Positions 24,298-36,706 are shown, counted from the first letter of the stretch. The stretch is 64,000 bases of DNA from Entonaema liquescens (GCA_902805475.1 CADCSX010000006.1:1364001-1428000), one strand, 5' to 3'. Notes: generated from the letters alone by a model not told the origin. Numbers and translations are program-made.

Positions 24298-25505
24298 ATG
24301 GCATCCAAATTTAATGCGCTACCGGCGCTGAGAAAGCAACACCTCTTGGTCGAGTTGTACGCGACGCGTTCCCGCATAACACCTTTGCGCACAACACCAG
24401 CTAATAATTAATCACAGCGCTGGGCTTAAGCAAACTTATCCTGAAGGCGTTTTTGTAAGCCTTACTCCTGGTGACCCTAATCTTTGGTCCGGAGTACTTT
24501 TTGTTCGAGATGGTGAGAATCTCGGCTACTTGCATAGTTGTGGTAACGCTCAGGGGTTTCTAATCCATGGGTTAAAAAAAAAGGTCCTTATTCTCCCGCC
24601 GTCTTGCGATTCCAGATATCCTTTCCCGACTCGTATCCTAGATTGCCGCCACTTGTTACCTTCTCGACCGATATGTTTCACCCGTTAATTACACCTCTAA
24701 GCACTTACATGTACTCGACCGACGTTCAGGACAATGGCACAGTGAGTGCGACCGATGCGGAACGATTACCCCCCGGGGGGTTTAGTTTGAGGCATGGATT
24801 TCCTGGTTGGTTTAGGCGATCAAGCCGGGGCCCAAATACTACTAGTGGTGCGTCGTCTAGCGGACAACAAGACGAACAGCAGACACCTCATCGACCCCCT
24901 CCTCCATCGATGAGTAGTGCAGGAACCCCCGGATCCAAGGGATCTGCTGTTGGCATGTCACCTGGATTTGCCGACACGAAGAGGAAGGAAATTTCTACTT
25001 ATGACGTCCTTCGATATATACGTAGCACATTTACCGATGAGGACGTGTTGGACTCTATTCCTCTTGAGGCTGCCGGAAATCCCGGCGCCTGGCATGCTTG
25101 GCGGACACACCGCGTCGATAACGGGAAAACGTTCTCCGATGTCCCTGATGGTACTGACTCGATAGATACGGAACCCGCGCCTAAAGAAATACCCGATTCT
25201 CCAAGAAGACCAGGGGAATGGAATTGGGAAGGTGTTTGGGAAGAAAGAGTTAAGAAAGCTGTGACTGCCAGTCTGTCTGAACCCGTCTTATTTGGTGGAG
25301 TGGGTGCTACAGACGATGTTGTGAGTTTGGCCCCTATTCATGTCCCTTCACTCCTCACTCCTCACTCCTCACTCCTTGAGTGATTAAGGTAAGTATGTGC
25401 AACTACTAATATTCATTCACTCAGATTCGCTTTCTGAATATGGAGGACAGTGATGTGGATGCCATAAAGGATGACCTTCTACGAACCTTAAATACCGACT
25501 CTTAA
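24298..25505 (+). CDS. UBC-fold protein without catalytic cysteine (AKTIP/UEV-like)
   Basis: The exons are 24298-24356, 24418-24512, 24584-25320 and 25425-25505, giving 323 residues, and all phases agree. The UBC fold is clear in EGVFVSLTPGDPNLWSGVLF and LRFQISFPDSYPRLPPLVTF, followed by MFHPLI at about residues 82-87. The expected active-site cysteine after HPN is absent, so the protein should bind ubiquitin-like partners or act as a scaffold rather than transfer ubiquitin. This resembles FTS/AKTIP-type E2 variants. The middle (about residues 120-190) is Ser/Pro/Gln-rich and probably disordered; the C-terminal part has conserved-looking Trp-rich segments. The third intron contains a CACTCCT tandem repeat and would read through with a different C-terminus if unspliced. 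The fold is seen and the partner is unknown. Confidence 0.8.
25348..25379. repeat. CACTCCT tandem repeat inside an intron
   Basis: Four copies of a 7-base unit lie within the last intron of the UBC-like gene. Confidence 0.75.
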
Positions 25506-25769
25506 TTTGGACTTGCCCGTATATATTTGGTGGAAGGAGTATTTCCGTTATGCCCCCGCGAGGACAGTTTTTTCTACCTAGTTTCTAGTTCTTGATACCC
25601 AGCACGATATACATTCCGGTTTTTGCTTTAGTTTTTGCCTCAAATCACAAGTCCTCCCATATCCGAGGTATCTGATATCCTTCTCGTAACCTTACTATTC
25701 AATTGCTTTTACAACCTAAATTCGAGTTCGATATCCATTTGACGATTGAGAGCAACTGGAGTGGTGGCT

Positions 25770-28005
25770 ATGTCCGAACAACTACATCCGGGTATAATTT
25801 GTGCCATTGCTCTAATCCCGACCGTATTGATTGTGATTATTACTTTAACGATTCTAAAGGGGTTTAATCTTCTATCACATCTTTGCGGCCGCCGATCGAA
25901 GTCACGAAGCGAACCGCTTACGCCAACACATCCTACCAGCCTTGTAGACACTACAGGCAGTTTTACAACTATCAAGAGTAGTTTTATCGGCCAAGCTGGG
26001 AACGAGTCACTTGTGTCTGTTGTTCGGCCGTTGCCGGTCCACTATGCAAGATAGCCCGTTGCCGGGCATGGATATCCCATCGCCGTTACATATAATAAAG
26101 AGAGGAAAGTCAATGCAGGTCCTCCGCTGCAGCCCCAGGAAGATCAGCAATGAAAGTGCTGATGGTGGCCCTGATCAACCATTGACCATCGTCAAAAGTA
26201 GAAAATATCAGGGTGAATCCATTATGAGGAAGGATTCGATCCGCGTTGATGAATTAGTTCTGGGCCGAAGTTTTCGGGACCGATCAGGAGGTATCACCGC
26301 CAACATTGGTAATATATTCTGGTCTTGATCCTAATATTCTACTTTGTCGCTAAGTAGATTATAGCTTCGAATAAAGCTCGGAATCCTGTCACTCCAAAAC
26401 CTACCAATGCCCCAGTATCTCGCCGGTCATCAAGCTTACAAGCTGGACGACCGATATCTCCTACATTTCTTTCGAGGTTACGTTCATTATCCAATCGCAA
26501 GGCCCTATCTTCAAAAGCCATTCACTGCCAACATAATTCGCAGGCTCTTAGCAGCTCCTCAGATGAGTCAATACTCAAGGCTTCAAATGGATGGGCAACT
26601 GCTACTTCTTGGGATCAATCATCGAATTCCGAATATTCGATACCTTCCACATATCCCAATGAATTTGGGGTAAACAAACTAGGTGCCCAATCCTTTACAA
26701 GCACCCAAGGACCAGATGACATTATTCCTGATCCTTACATACTTGTCCCACACGTCTCGATTACGCCAGGGTCGAAATCGCTAGAAGATGGACAATCGGA
26801 TATTTGGGCATCTATTGAGATATCGGGTCGACTGTTTCGTCCTTTGGTCGATAGCCTATCTTATGACATCGATCAAGCTCCTTTTATACCCGTCCACCAT
26901 TGCGATACAGGTTTATCAAGATATGGCTACCTATATAACATAAGGGTAGATATTTTACCAGCTACCGGGGGCAGTGTTGTCGATATCATAGGTGACACTA
27001 TGATAAGGTATGCTCTTCTGGAACTCCCTAAGATATCCACGCTCATTTGAGCCGACAGGACAATAAGCCCTGGCACTAGCCTCCTCCTCTTAGCTTGTAT
27101 TCGACTGGGAACTTCAAAAACGAGAAGATCGAGAGCATCGAGACACGATCCTGAGAGTCTTATTGCCGATCTTGAGAATCAGCTAGGAAGTACCCAAACT
27201 GAATACTTGCAAGTCAGGGTTCATTATTGCCACTCAGGATTCCCTGTATTCGGGGGAACTATTAGTGAAGCCGATGCTAGGGGCAATATTTCGACATATC
27301 AAACTCGATTGGAAACGGTAGTGACGGGAACCATTCAGCAACATACTTCAACATCCGCGTGGTCTCCTCGATCAACTTCTACAACCAATCCTTTATTCCC
27401 TATTATTGCTTCTCACTGGGGCCCGTTCGAGCGAATGAAACCATGCAAAGAATCATAGTAAATCGTCCAAGCTCTCGCAGGGTAGCCAGATGGATGAGAA
27501 TTAGACAAGAGGACGGAATTGAAGATAGCTTACAGGCACCTAACCGGCCAGGAACAGCTCCTCCCGTCCCCAGCGGCAGACCAGTCTCAGGCGATCATCC
27601 CCGGAAAGAATTTCTGACCCGGCCAGGAAAATCTGGACAGAACTGCGCCGGACATCCTCCGGCAACCGTCCAACCTTTCACGTGAGTAAAGCTAACCGGC
27701 TCCCCGCCGCTACGACTTTTGTGGAAGTGCCTAACTCTGATGCCACCATCCGCCCGGGGTCAACGCAGCCTGAGCTCAGGTCAGAGGTCCAGCGGCAGCG
27801 GGAGATGATACGGGAGACCGCAGTGCGTAATAGAAGGTCTATAGGTGCTGATAGCCTAAAGAGCTTGGTACCGTCGGTAGTCGATACGGATCAAGGAAGC
27901 AGAGATGGTGGCACTCCTAATTCCCTAAGCCCTCCTGATAAACAAGAGACGCAGCTCGATAAATGTAAACAGGATGGGCGTTGGAGCCTACGGGGTTGGT
28001 GGTAA
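25770..28005 (+). pseudogene. Single-pass membrane protein gene of unknown function, broken by apparent 1-base indels
   Basis: A long protein-like reading starts at ATG 25770 with a short outside segment, one hydrophobic helix (ALIPTVLIVIITLTI, about residues 14-30) and a basic Ser-rich tail. Two introns fit by sequence and phase: 26309-26364 and 27008-27058. After splicing the reading includes YILVPHVSITPGSKSLEDG, the segment RYGYLYNIRVDILPATGGSV and ISPGTSLLLLACIRLG, and ends KQDGRWSLRGWW at 28005. Three places need a frame change with no plausible intron: about 26044 (one extra base), about 27415 and about 27555 (one missing base each). Intact, it would be roughly 700 residues. This could be a recent pseudogene or assembly errors. 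The function is unknown; the order of domains suggests a conserved fungal membrane protein. It follows the UBC-like gene on the same strand. Confidence 0.6.
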
Positions 28006-28186
28006 TTATTTATTTAGAAGGCCAATGGCATTAGACGTATAGAGTTCAGTCAATAGGAGTACTGGCTAGATTTTTAAAGTAGTCTAACTTGATAGGGCTT
28101 CTTGCTCTCTATAGAATTTAGGGTGATTGATTTCCCCTATTTTGTTTTATTCCCCTTAGGTCACCGTAGTCTATACTGCAACCTCA

Positions 28187-29176
28187 TCATAACTCATCAC
28201 GCCAGGGTATCGAGTCCTGTGCTCCCAGCCTTTCCACCGTCTTTGCCGACGCGCGATTCGACTTCTTCACCGCATCGGCTATGTTGAAGTTCCCCGACAC
28301 CACCTCCAGCGCATACCGTCCCACAAACGTATCCCCCGCCGCAGTAGTATCTACGACCTTGGCTTTCTCGGCGGGTATAAGGCCCTTCTGGCCATCGGTA
28401 CTCATATAGAATACACCCCGCCCGCCCAGCGTCACAACGACATTCAGCACACCACGCGACAGAAACGTCTTCCCGACAGCCTCGAGCCCCGCCTCGGTGT
28501 CGAGCTCGGACTCCGCCACGCCACCTAGAATCGCCGCTTCCGTCTCGTTGACAACGAGGTGCGCGAGCCCCTCGTACGCTTCCGCGGGCAATTCCTGCGC
28601 GGGCGCGGGGTTCAGCAGGACGGCGGTGCGGGCGTGCCGCGCGGCGCGCAGGGCGGCGACGACGGTCGGCAGCGGGATCTCCAGCTGCATGATGAGCAGG
28701 TCCGGGAGGGGATCGCCGAGGGAGCGCGGGAGGGCGAACTGCGGAGCCAGCAGGCTGTGGTTTGCCTCGGGGCTCAGCACGATGCGGTTCTGGCCCGTCG
28801 GCTCGTCCACGATGATGATGGCTAGTCCTGTCTTGAGAGACGGCGAGGCGGTGACGCCCGAGACGTCGACGCCGTGCCGCGAGAGGTTCGAGAGCAGTTG
28901 TGTCCCGTAAGAGTCGTCGCCCACGGCGCCGAGCATGCGCACGCGGGCGGTGGCGGTGGGGTCGTCGGCGTGGGAGTGCGATGACGACCGCGATAGCTTG
29001 GCGCAGGCTACGGCTTGGTTGGCGCCTTTGCCGCCGGGAGATACGGCGAAGCGGCTTGATGTTAGGGTTTCGCCGGGAAGGGGGTGGTGCGGGACGTAGG
29101 AGACTAGGTCCATGTTGAGAGAGCCTAGGACCGTGATGAGTGGGAGCTGTCCCTTGCTGCTTGCACTGGTTGCCAT
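28187..29176 (-). CDS. RBK1: Ribokinase
   Basis: A PfkB-family kinase that phosphorylates D-ribose to ribose 5-phosphate with ATP in the cytosol. It has one exon and 329 residues, the normal length. The ribose-site signature GSLNMDLVSYVPHHPLPGET lies at 18-37, GGKGANQAVACAKL at 48-61, VVNETEAAILGG (208-219) lines the ATP site, and VVDTTAAGDTFVGRYALEV at 274-292 holds the anion hole and the catalytic base Asp282. The start at 29176 is the only sensible ATG. The gene is much richer in G+C than its flanks. It is convergent with the broken membrane-protein gene (181 bases between stops) and divergent from the inositol-monophosphatase-family gene. Confidence 0.93.
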   Translation of the reverse strand: MATSASSKGQLPLITVLGSLNMDLVSYVPHHPLPGETLTSSRFAVSPGGKGANQAVACAKLSRSSSHSHADDPTATARVRMLGAVGDDSYGTQLLSNLSRHGVDVSGVTASPSLKTGLAIIIVDEPTGQNRIVLSPEANHSLLAPQFALPRSLGDPLPDLLIMQLEIPLPTVVAALRAARHARTAVLLNPAPAQELPAEAYEGLAHLVVNETEAAILGGVAESELDTEAGLEAVGKTFLSRGVLNVVVTLGGRGVFYMSTDGQKGLIPAEKAKVVDTTAAGDTFVGRYALEVVSGNFNIADAVKKSNRASAKTVERLGAQDSIPWRDEL

Positions 29177-29868
29177 TTTGTGGGTAGATTCTTGTTTAGA
29201 ATTATATATATTAGTAATATATTTTAATATGACTCCCTTGAGGTATTGTAACTGTTCCTCGATAATGTAACTATCTTGAAGTTATGTACAGTAGGTACAT
29301 TTGATGTATTTCATATATGTAGGTATCGTACCAGCAACTCGGCAGCGCAACGTCAGAATAGCGGAGCTAGTGTTAAGCCCCGCAGCGACTAGTCAGGGGA
29401 GTTGGTTGTATATATATATTCTTATAAGTCAATTTTGAATTTACCTCTTATACTCTTTAATTTAAAACAAAGGTACTATTATACAATTGAAAGACTCAAA
29501 TGAAGTATGTATAATATCAATGTTTCTTCAGAATGTTGGAATACAATTGGAAGATACTCCTATAGGAAATAGGTAATAGATATGATGTGCTAAGTACTTT
29601 ATGTGCAGTACCTCGGTACTCCTCGTACAGTACGTACACCCAATAAGTACCAACCAATCGTATACCCTTGCTCTCCCACATGCGGTCAAAGTCGAATATC
29701 ATTAACCCCACCATTAACATCATTAACAACATCGCTAGCCCACTAGCCCATTGCAACCCCACCTAAATATTTTAGATGCTACACCAGCAGCTGCTGAGCT
29801 TCATAATATCCTTCCTCGCCCCAACTCAAGCTTGATATTATAAAAACTCCAAAACTAAAACCAACACC
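29177..29868. promoter_or_regulatory. Divergent promoter region, ribokinase / IMPase-family gene
   Basis: About 0.7 kb of A+T-rich DNA with no gene. It contains TA runs (29411-29419) and GTAGGTAC-type words (29289-29296). Confidence 0.5.
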
Positions 29869-30951
29869 ATGGCAGACCTCAACCTACAAGAGATTCATGA
29901 CACGCTAATATCCGTAGCCCACGAGGCCGGCCGTATGATATTGTCCGCGAGCCCTCAAGACATAGATACGGGAACCAAGTTGAATTGTACGAATTCTTTT
30001 CATTAATTACCCCTCCATATATGTTGTTTAGGAGAGTTTTAGACAGCGTTTGAGAGCCTTAATCTTTAAAAGTGAATTAACTCAATTACATATTTATTCT
30101 TTGCACTTATAGACAAATTCTCTACTTATGTTATATACTAACAATGTAGCGTAGCCGCCGACATAGTTACCGAGACCGACAAAGCCGTCGAAGCCCTTGT
30201 CTCGTCGCGGCTTTCTGATGCCTACCCCTCCTTCGCTTTCATCGGCGAGGAGACGTATAAGCCAGGAGGACAAGTTACCGCGGCCCCTACCTTCATCGTA
30301 GACCCTATCGACGGCACCCTCAACTTCGTACACAACTTCCCCGAGGCTTGCATCTCGCTAGGCTTCGCTGTCGACCGAATCCCCACCGTCGGCGTCGTGT
30401 ATAACCCTTACCAAGATAAGCTATATTCCGCCATTCGCGGGCAGGGCGCGTACTTAACGCAAGGCGCCGTCTGGGGGCTCGAGGGCGGCAAGGGACGCAA
30501 GGCCAAGCTGCCGCTGTCGAAAAACCCACCACCCCTAAAGGAGTTGTACACGTGCATGTTGGCAAGCGAGTGGGGTAACAGCCGCGACGGCGTCAATTTC
30601 GAGGTCAAGACCGAGGTCTTCAAGAAGCTATGCGCGAGCAAGGAGACTGGCGGCGCCATGGTCCAATCTATAAGGAGCATGGGTAGCGCTGCATTAAACC
30701 TATGCGCCGTGGCTGCAGGTCAGCTTGACGCGTACTGGGAGGGAGGCTGCTGGGCGTGGGACGTCTGCGCGGGCTGGGCGATACTTGCCGAAGCCGGGGG
30801 CATCATGGTCAGCGGCAACCCGGGGGTCTGGGAGCCCAAGATCGACGAGCGCAAGTACTTCGCGGTGCGCGGCGCGCCCAGCGGGCAAAAGGAGCTCGTA
30901 GAGGAGTTCTGGAACGTGGTCGGAGATAGGAGGATGGAGTACGAGAGTTAG
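29869..30951 (+). CDS. Inositol monophosphatase family protein
   Basis: A Mg2+-dependent, Li+-sensitive phosphatase that would release inositol from its monophosphate; fungal relatives include QutG-type proteins. The exons are 29869-29986 and 30155-30951 (intron 168 bases, branch site TACTAAC), giving 304 residues. Metal ligands are present: GEET (70-73, Glu71), DPIDGT (89-94, Asp89 and Asp92) and WD (241-242, Asp242) in the C-terminal AWDVCAGWAILAEAGG. The joined exon boundary reads KLNSADIVTETDKAVE, exactly the family pattern. A Gly/Lys-rich insertion (about 146-158) follows the GAY motif. The start context is ACACCATGGC. It is divergent from ribokinase; the next gene is on the same strand. 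Confidence 0.92.
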
Positions 30952-31320
30952 GAGAAGATAGGTATGCAAGATTTAAGGCGAACTTCATCCAAGGGCTACG
31001 AATTGATGATGATAACGATGGGTTCTTATTGGAACGACATAGTATTCCAAGAACGTGGCTCGGCCGGATTAGACAAAGGAGCAAGAGGGGAGGGATAGAT
31101 AATCCACTAATAGACCATACATACAATTACCCATTCCAGGCCCTCCCTCCCTGGAAACCCGGTTGGAATGCTGAACTCTTTGAATATTTCTTGCTAACAG
31201 CGTCCTTCTTTCAAAGATATTTTCAAAAGGGGTGGTTTATTTAACGTGGTCTGAAATACTTGGCCTTTTTCCTATTCGCAGATTTGTGTGGTTGACCATT
31301 GAGTAATTGAGAAGACGATA
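30952..31320. other. Spacer between the IMPase-family gene and the HELGH gene
   Basis: 369 bases with no gene recognised. It should contain the terminator of the upstream gene and the promoter of the next one. Confidence 0.5.
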
Positions 31321-33201
31321 ATGACACCACAGACGAGTAGAGCTCGACACGGCCGTATTTCGACGCAACCTGGCTCAAATTCGAAGAGATGGAATAAAGA
31401 GGAACTTCGGAAATGCGGTGCTATAGGTACCTACAATCTACTCTCTCGCTTTGTTGGAAAAGAGCCGCGATAGTTAACAATCTAAGTTAGGAACTTCGGA
31501 GCCGCGACATCTCAACCTACGAGGGAAAATCCATCCCGTCTTTTCGAATTGGAAAGATACCAATAAAGAGCTGCGCAGAGAATTGAGACAACCGCTTCTT
31601 CTCGCGAGCCGGCTCCTGGAGGCTGCAGGGCTGCCCTGGGCCTCTGATTTCCTCGCCCATGATGTCTTCATAAGAGGCTACCCCGGCCGGAAACCAAGCT
31701 GTCGCTGCAGCTTTACGCATTCCGCCGCCGCCCGCGTAGACGAAAACGAGGTGGCGCCGCGGACTATCGTGAGGCATCATCGCGCCGTATGGGCGTCGAC
31801 GCACCTGAAGGGTAGATGGACACGCACCGCGGAGAGTAAACTGAAGGGCGAGATGTCGAGTTCCATAAGATGGGAACTAGACGAAGACATGTTCGGCGAG
31901 CGGGGATGGGCCGGGTACACGTGTCGACATCCTCGGAATGGGCAGACGCTGGATGAGCTTGATAAGTATGAGACTATTCGGCGGTGGGATAAGAAATTCG
32001 AAAACCGCCGCCGGAGGAATATGTCCATTCTGATCACGGCAGAGTTCCCGAAGCGCCTGGTCCAGTTAAGGTCCGAAGGGAAGGAGCAGAACGAGGAGTA
32101 TTTATTGACGGCGTTCATGACGGCCGTGACACTCTTACATGAGTAAATTCCCTATTCCCTCTAGTGCTCGAAGTGGGTTTCAATATTAATGAGTTTTCGC
32201 TCAGGCTCGGTCATGCTATTTACTGGAAAGACTGTCGGGCTCTCACACGGGATCTGGGCGAGCCCTTTTACGGTGCCGACCTCGAGATGGAGTTGGGAGA
32301 TAGTTTCGTCGCATCTATCTTCGGCGGCTGGATACCGGTACAGATTAGAAATCCTGCCCAGGTTCGGGATAGTTTGGACTTCTCGGCTGGTATCGCGTGG
32401 AAACAGATGCTTAGCTGGGACTTCCACCGTCTGCGGCCCAAGCACCGCGCTCACTACTCAATACCCGTTGACTAGTAAGCTCCCATCATAAAACCCATTT
32501 TCTAAGAGCAAATAATAACATTGGCCTACAGCGTATCCCGCCTGTTCTCCGAGGAAGACTGGTTAGCATCGCGCAAAGATCTCCGAAGGGACTTGATCAG
32601 ACCTCAGGCGCTAGAGCCGGCTCTCAAGGACGTCAGTCTATGTCCAGAAGCCACGGCAGGGGGCAAGCACGCAACGGCCGCCATAGCAGACTTCCACTAT
32701 ACCGGGCAAGGCTGGATGTGGAACCGACTTACCGGGGCACGGTTCCGCATCCCGCAGTACGACGGCTACTTATGTCCGGATCTGGACCTCCCCATCGCCA
32801 CCGACGACGTGATTGAGGAGCCCAAACCGCGGCCGCAGCTTAAACCGTCTCCGATGCCGCCTATGCCACCTCCACCACCTCCCCCAACGGCAGTAACGTC
32901 GGACGAGAGCATCTCTCCTAGCTCGCCCAGCATCCAGGTCAAACTAGATATGTTCCCGAAGCCCCCGCGGAAGCCCGTTGTCAAGAGTAAGAAAAAGCCG
33001 GAATTGGTGCTTAACTGTAGCAACGCACAGATGAAGAAGCAATCTCCGGGATTCATAAGGCTGGCTAAAGAAGATCAGAAACCACCGGGCCCGGATAAGT
33101 CTGAGATTTCGCTGGATGAGCTGAGGAGCCGGTTGTCGCAGCTCTTGGGGGTCTCGTTCGATGAGCTTGAGAGGTTCTTTGAGCCTTCGCAGTGCGCGTA
33201 A
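31321..33201 (+). CDS. Uncharacterised HEXXH (zincin-like) protein with proline-rich C-terminus
   Basis: The exons are 31321-31426, 31491-32142, 32205-32474 and 32532-33201, giving 565 residues; all three introns fit GT..AG and phase. The second intron falls inside the key motif: joined, it reads TLLHELGHAIYWKD, with HELGH at 252-256, a zinc-binding motif of metallopeptidases. Downstream the segment DLEMELGDSFVASIFGG (278-294) could supply a third acidic ligand (Glu282 or Asp285). A basic, Trp/Arg-rich region precedes the motif. After it come a domain with FHYTGQGWMWNRLTGARFR, a run of eight prolines (about residues 376-383) and a short helical end. There is no signal peptide, so it is probably cytosolic or nuclear. 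I do not recognise a named family; peptidase activity is inferred from HEXXH alone. Confidence 0.75.
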
Positions 33202-33929
33202 AAGTAGTATAAATGACTGCTGTGGAGGAGTGGAGTAGGGTTTGGTTGGGGTTGTGGATAATACTAATATCTAAAAGAAAGTTCAGAATAAGTAATATGA
33301 AGGAGAATGTCTATTGTTGTTTGCATATTACTGGAGTACGCGATAGAACTGTTCTAAGCTTAGAGTGATACTTATATACATACCTACCTATTAAAAGCAG
33401 TATTATAGTTCAAAGACAGGAATAACATCGTTATAGACTTAGCTGAATAGACATATCTTCTTATTAAGGAAGTAGAAGAATGATGTTGTCAGTCACTTAT
33501 ACTAGTAAAAACGCTACATGTTAACCCTTACAGATCTCTATAGATGGCACTTCAACCCATCTACGAGTATTGTCTTTCTTTATCTCGCATAAGTATATAA
33601 GACATGAGCATCGAGACAGCACTACCTAAAATATAGAGTCTGAAGATCTAGACGATAGAATCACGTGGGGCCACATCTAAGTTTCCCAGTATATGTATGA
33701 GTAACGTATCGATGGGTCCTCGCGCTTGGCAAGGGCCTCAATATAGCATCACACATAGCCCCAGCATAGTCTTATGCCCTGGACTTCCGACTTGCTCGCT
33801 TATATGTAGGTGGTATGCATGCGGAGCATACATACGGCTGAGCCGGTACCGTAATCGACTAAGTTTCGTTTACGAATCCACGAAGAATCCGGGGCGTACA
33901 GAGTAATCGCCTAAGTTAATAGTTTGGTA

Positions 33930-33953
33930 AATATATATATATATATATATATA
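33930..33953. repeat. TA dinucleotide microsatellite
   Basis: About twelve TA units stand in an unbroken run. Confidence 0.9.
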
Positions 33954-36706
33954 ACTTAGATAGAGTTAAGTAACGATGTTGCGGTAGACCTAGTATACTA
34001 TCGGCCCTGTGTAATATCATCGAGATGTGCCTACGTGTTCTCGCTAAGAACGGCACCCGAGAGGTGAGAATATATCGATCGTCAACTTGTGTCTGTTTAT
34101 TGAGTGTCATACGCACTCCTTATTTTTCATAGTCCAAATGACATGATTATTGGATGTGTGAAATTGTGCGAGTTACAATCTGCCTGCGGATAAGTCCCGC
34201 GGTTACGTACTTACGTATAAGAATAATGCCTCAACCATGCACCAAGAAAGGTTATCAGAATATGGGAGCCAAGTCATGTATGACGAGTCAGAGAGACGCA
34301 AGGATACGTTGAAAACCCCTCATAAGGCGTTCTAAATGTAAGTGCGCTACACCGGAGGAACGAATGTATGTAATGCCTACTGCGGCGACGGCTTAAATCT
34401 GCTTGCTTGGTGGTAGAGAAAAAAGGACGGACCTTATCTTGTATAATCTCGCATCGCACAAATCTCGGAAAAGATAAAGACGGGCTAAAGGAAACTTTGC
34501 AGGACCCTTAATGTCTTGATGCATCCCCAGAATGAGCTACTCCCATAGCACAGCAGCAGCATCACTCTGTCGTAATGCCGACCACCTTAAGGGACTTGGG
34601 GACGCACGGCAGGGCTGAAGGGTGATGGCGGTACAATAAGGGTTCTCGTCGTTTTCGTCACTCTGACCATCAACATTCGACGAGTTACGGAGTGCGATAC
34701 TACACACAAAATGCAAGAGAGTAGGGTTGGGGAGTACCGGGCCGGGACGTCCATTGAGGTTCGCAGGAGGCCTAGCCGCATGCAAGAAACCCATGCAATA
34801 CTGCTACGGGTCCCGCAGGAAAGGGGGAGAGGGGATGGAGTTACTGCATCGCACTGCAGGATAACAAGGATGCATATATTTTGCGAGCCGACCTTGTGTG
34901 TGTCCGGTATGGATACCGTTATGGACACCGTTATGATAAGGAAGCTTGGAAACGACAGGCACAACAGGCAGCATGTGCCGTGTGTGGATTAAGATACGAC
35001 TGACAATGCGAGAACTCAGGGTTGGATCCTAGGTACTGGATTATCTGACCAGGCCTTCCATTCCATAAGAAAGAAGATGATTCTCGTACGGGCTCATATA
35101 TGTAGTTAGATTCGATTGTACGATATCAAATATCGACCTCGCTCTAGACCGAGTGGACATTGTCCTTAAGGTGAAGTAAAAGTTGGAGATTTAAGATTTT
35201 TGGTTGATCAAGTGAGCAGTTGCTAGCTCCAAGTTAGCCGCTAGGAAATTTCCGGTGTCGGGCGTAGCGTGAGCCGAGATTAGAACACGATACCAACTTG
35301 CGCTAGTTAACGTGCGTACGCAGTTCTTCAATAGCCCCCCTCTCCCCAGCATGTGAACTGTAGTGATGGATTATATGTGTCATGCATTTACAGCCGCAGG
35401 ACAATTATGAAAATCCACCGGCGCTTCGATATGCTATATGTGTTAGTAATAAGATGAAGAACTCAGGTTTTACATGTTTGATGAACCCTCCGGATGACCA
35501 GTAGAAAGACTGTACGACAACCTGGTTGGCATCTTACATAGTAGATCCTCAGTCTTTCAGATGGCTTGAAAAATCAGGTAGAATTGTGTAAAACTGAAGA
35601 ATTGAATCGTCAGATGAGCTTCATGAGATGAGCGGTGACTCCGCATCACCTGCTGTTTTCCCCTCATTTTTACTCCTTGCTTTTCGTATCATTTTTGGAT
35701 TGTTTTGAGATGTGTAGGAAAAAGGACGTTTGACTGTTTCGAGAGGAATCTAGAAGAATAACAGTATGGTTGTATTGAAGAAACGGAGTGGATCCGAGAG
35801 AACTAGTCCTACAAAGCTACTAGCGTTTTCTGCCCCGCCATTAGCGTAAAAAAGATAACTCAATTAGGGAGTGGCTGAAAATTTTGAGTGGATTGATACG
35901 TCTGTCTTCAACTAAAGTTGAAGCGATGCCGCAAGTACGACAAGGAACAGGTTTACTAACCCCACATCCTGCTCAGAATCCGTATTAAATGATTGGTTAC
36001 CTTTGTTGACCATAGATCGCAAGGTTCTGGGATCCATCTACAGACCCTGGCCCTAGCATCGAGATGTTATCCCATCTTCAATGTAACGTTTTTGCATTTT
36101 GCATTGTGTAGCCGGAACCAACGAGGTGACAAGCGTGCGTCAGCAGTAACCGTAGGGAAAACAGCCTGGAAATGGTTCACGAATGCGATATCTTGGACTT
36201 TAAAATATGAGATAACTATCTAGTATGGAGGTAGGGGAGGTATAGATGTAGGGTAACCTGCACGGCTTATCACCTTTCAGACCGCCAAACCCGACTTCGT
36301 CAATAGTTATTACCCGGTCGTTGCCTTGCTGATCATCTCGGCCATTGCTCGGACGGCTCATCTGATTTTACCATCCCTCTTCAACTGCGAGATCGACATC
36401 CTCCGATGCACGCAGAGGCGCCGATTTTATTCAACAAGTGGGTAGGAGCTGTGCAAAGAACTTTAGAGAGAAGGATCGGAATTCACCTACATAAGCCCAG
36501 AAAGGCGTTTTGCACCTCGTTACAAGATAGTGATAGAGGTGCGTTTATTGCATATCATTACACATTTTAAAAATATAGAGGAGCGATGATAGGCTCGAAT
36601 CGAAAATTGATACCCGGGTGGTGAGTTGGTTCCGGTTTGACCCAGTTGATGGTAAATTGTGGATGAAGCAGGTGGAACTGACGATGGAGATGGAGATATT
36701 AGGATT

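Noticed and set aside
25976..26048. An intron (GTAGTT..CAAG) that would remove the first frame change in the membrane-protein gene
   Set aside because: It has a weak donor, no branch site, and would remove residues that look like normal coding sequence; a 1-base insertion is simpler.
28497..29118. Long plus-strand frames opposite ribokinase
   Set aside because: They result from the high G+C of the ribokinase coding strand and have Arg/Ser-rich shadow composition.
18491..33201. A metabolic gene cluster linking RIB7, monooxygenase, ribokinase and IMPase
   Set aside because: The genes are on both strands, have separate promoters and belong to unrelated conserved pathways; no synthase or regulator is present.
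34537..34992. Frames of 85-125 codons on both strands
   Set aside because: No family resemblance and strong overlap in opposite orientations.
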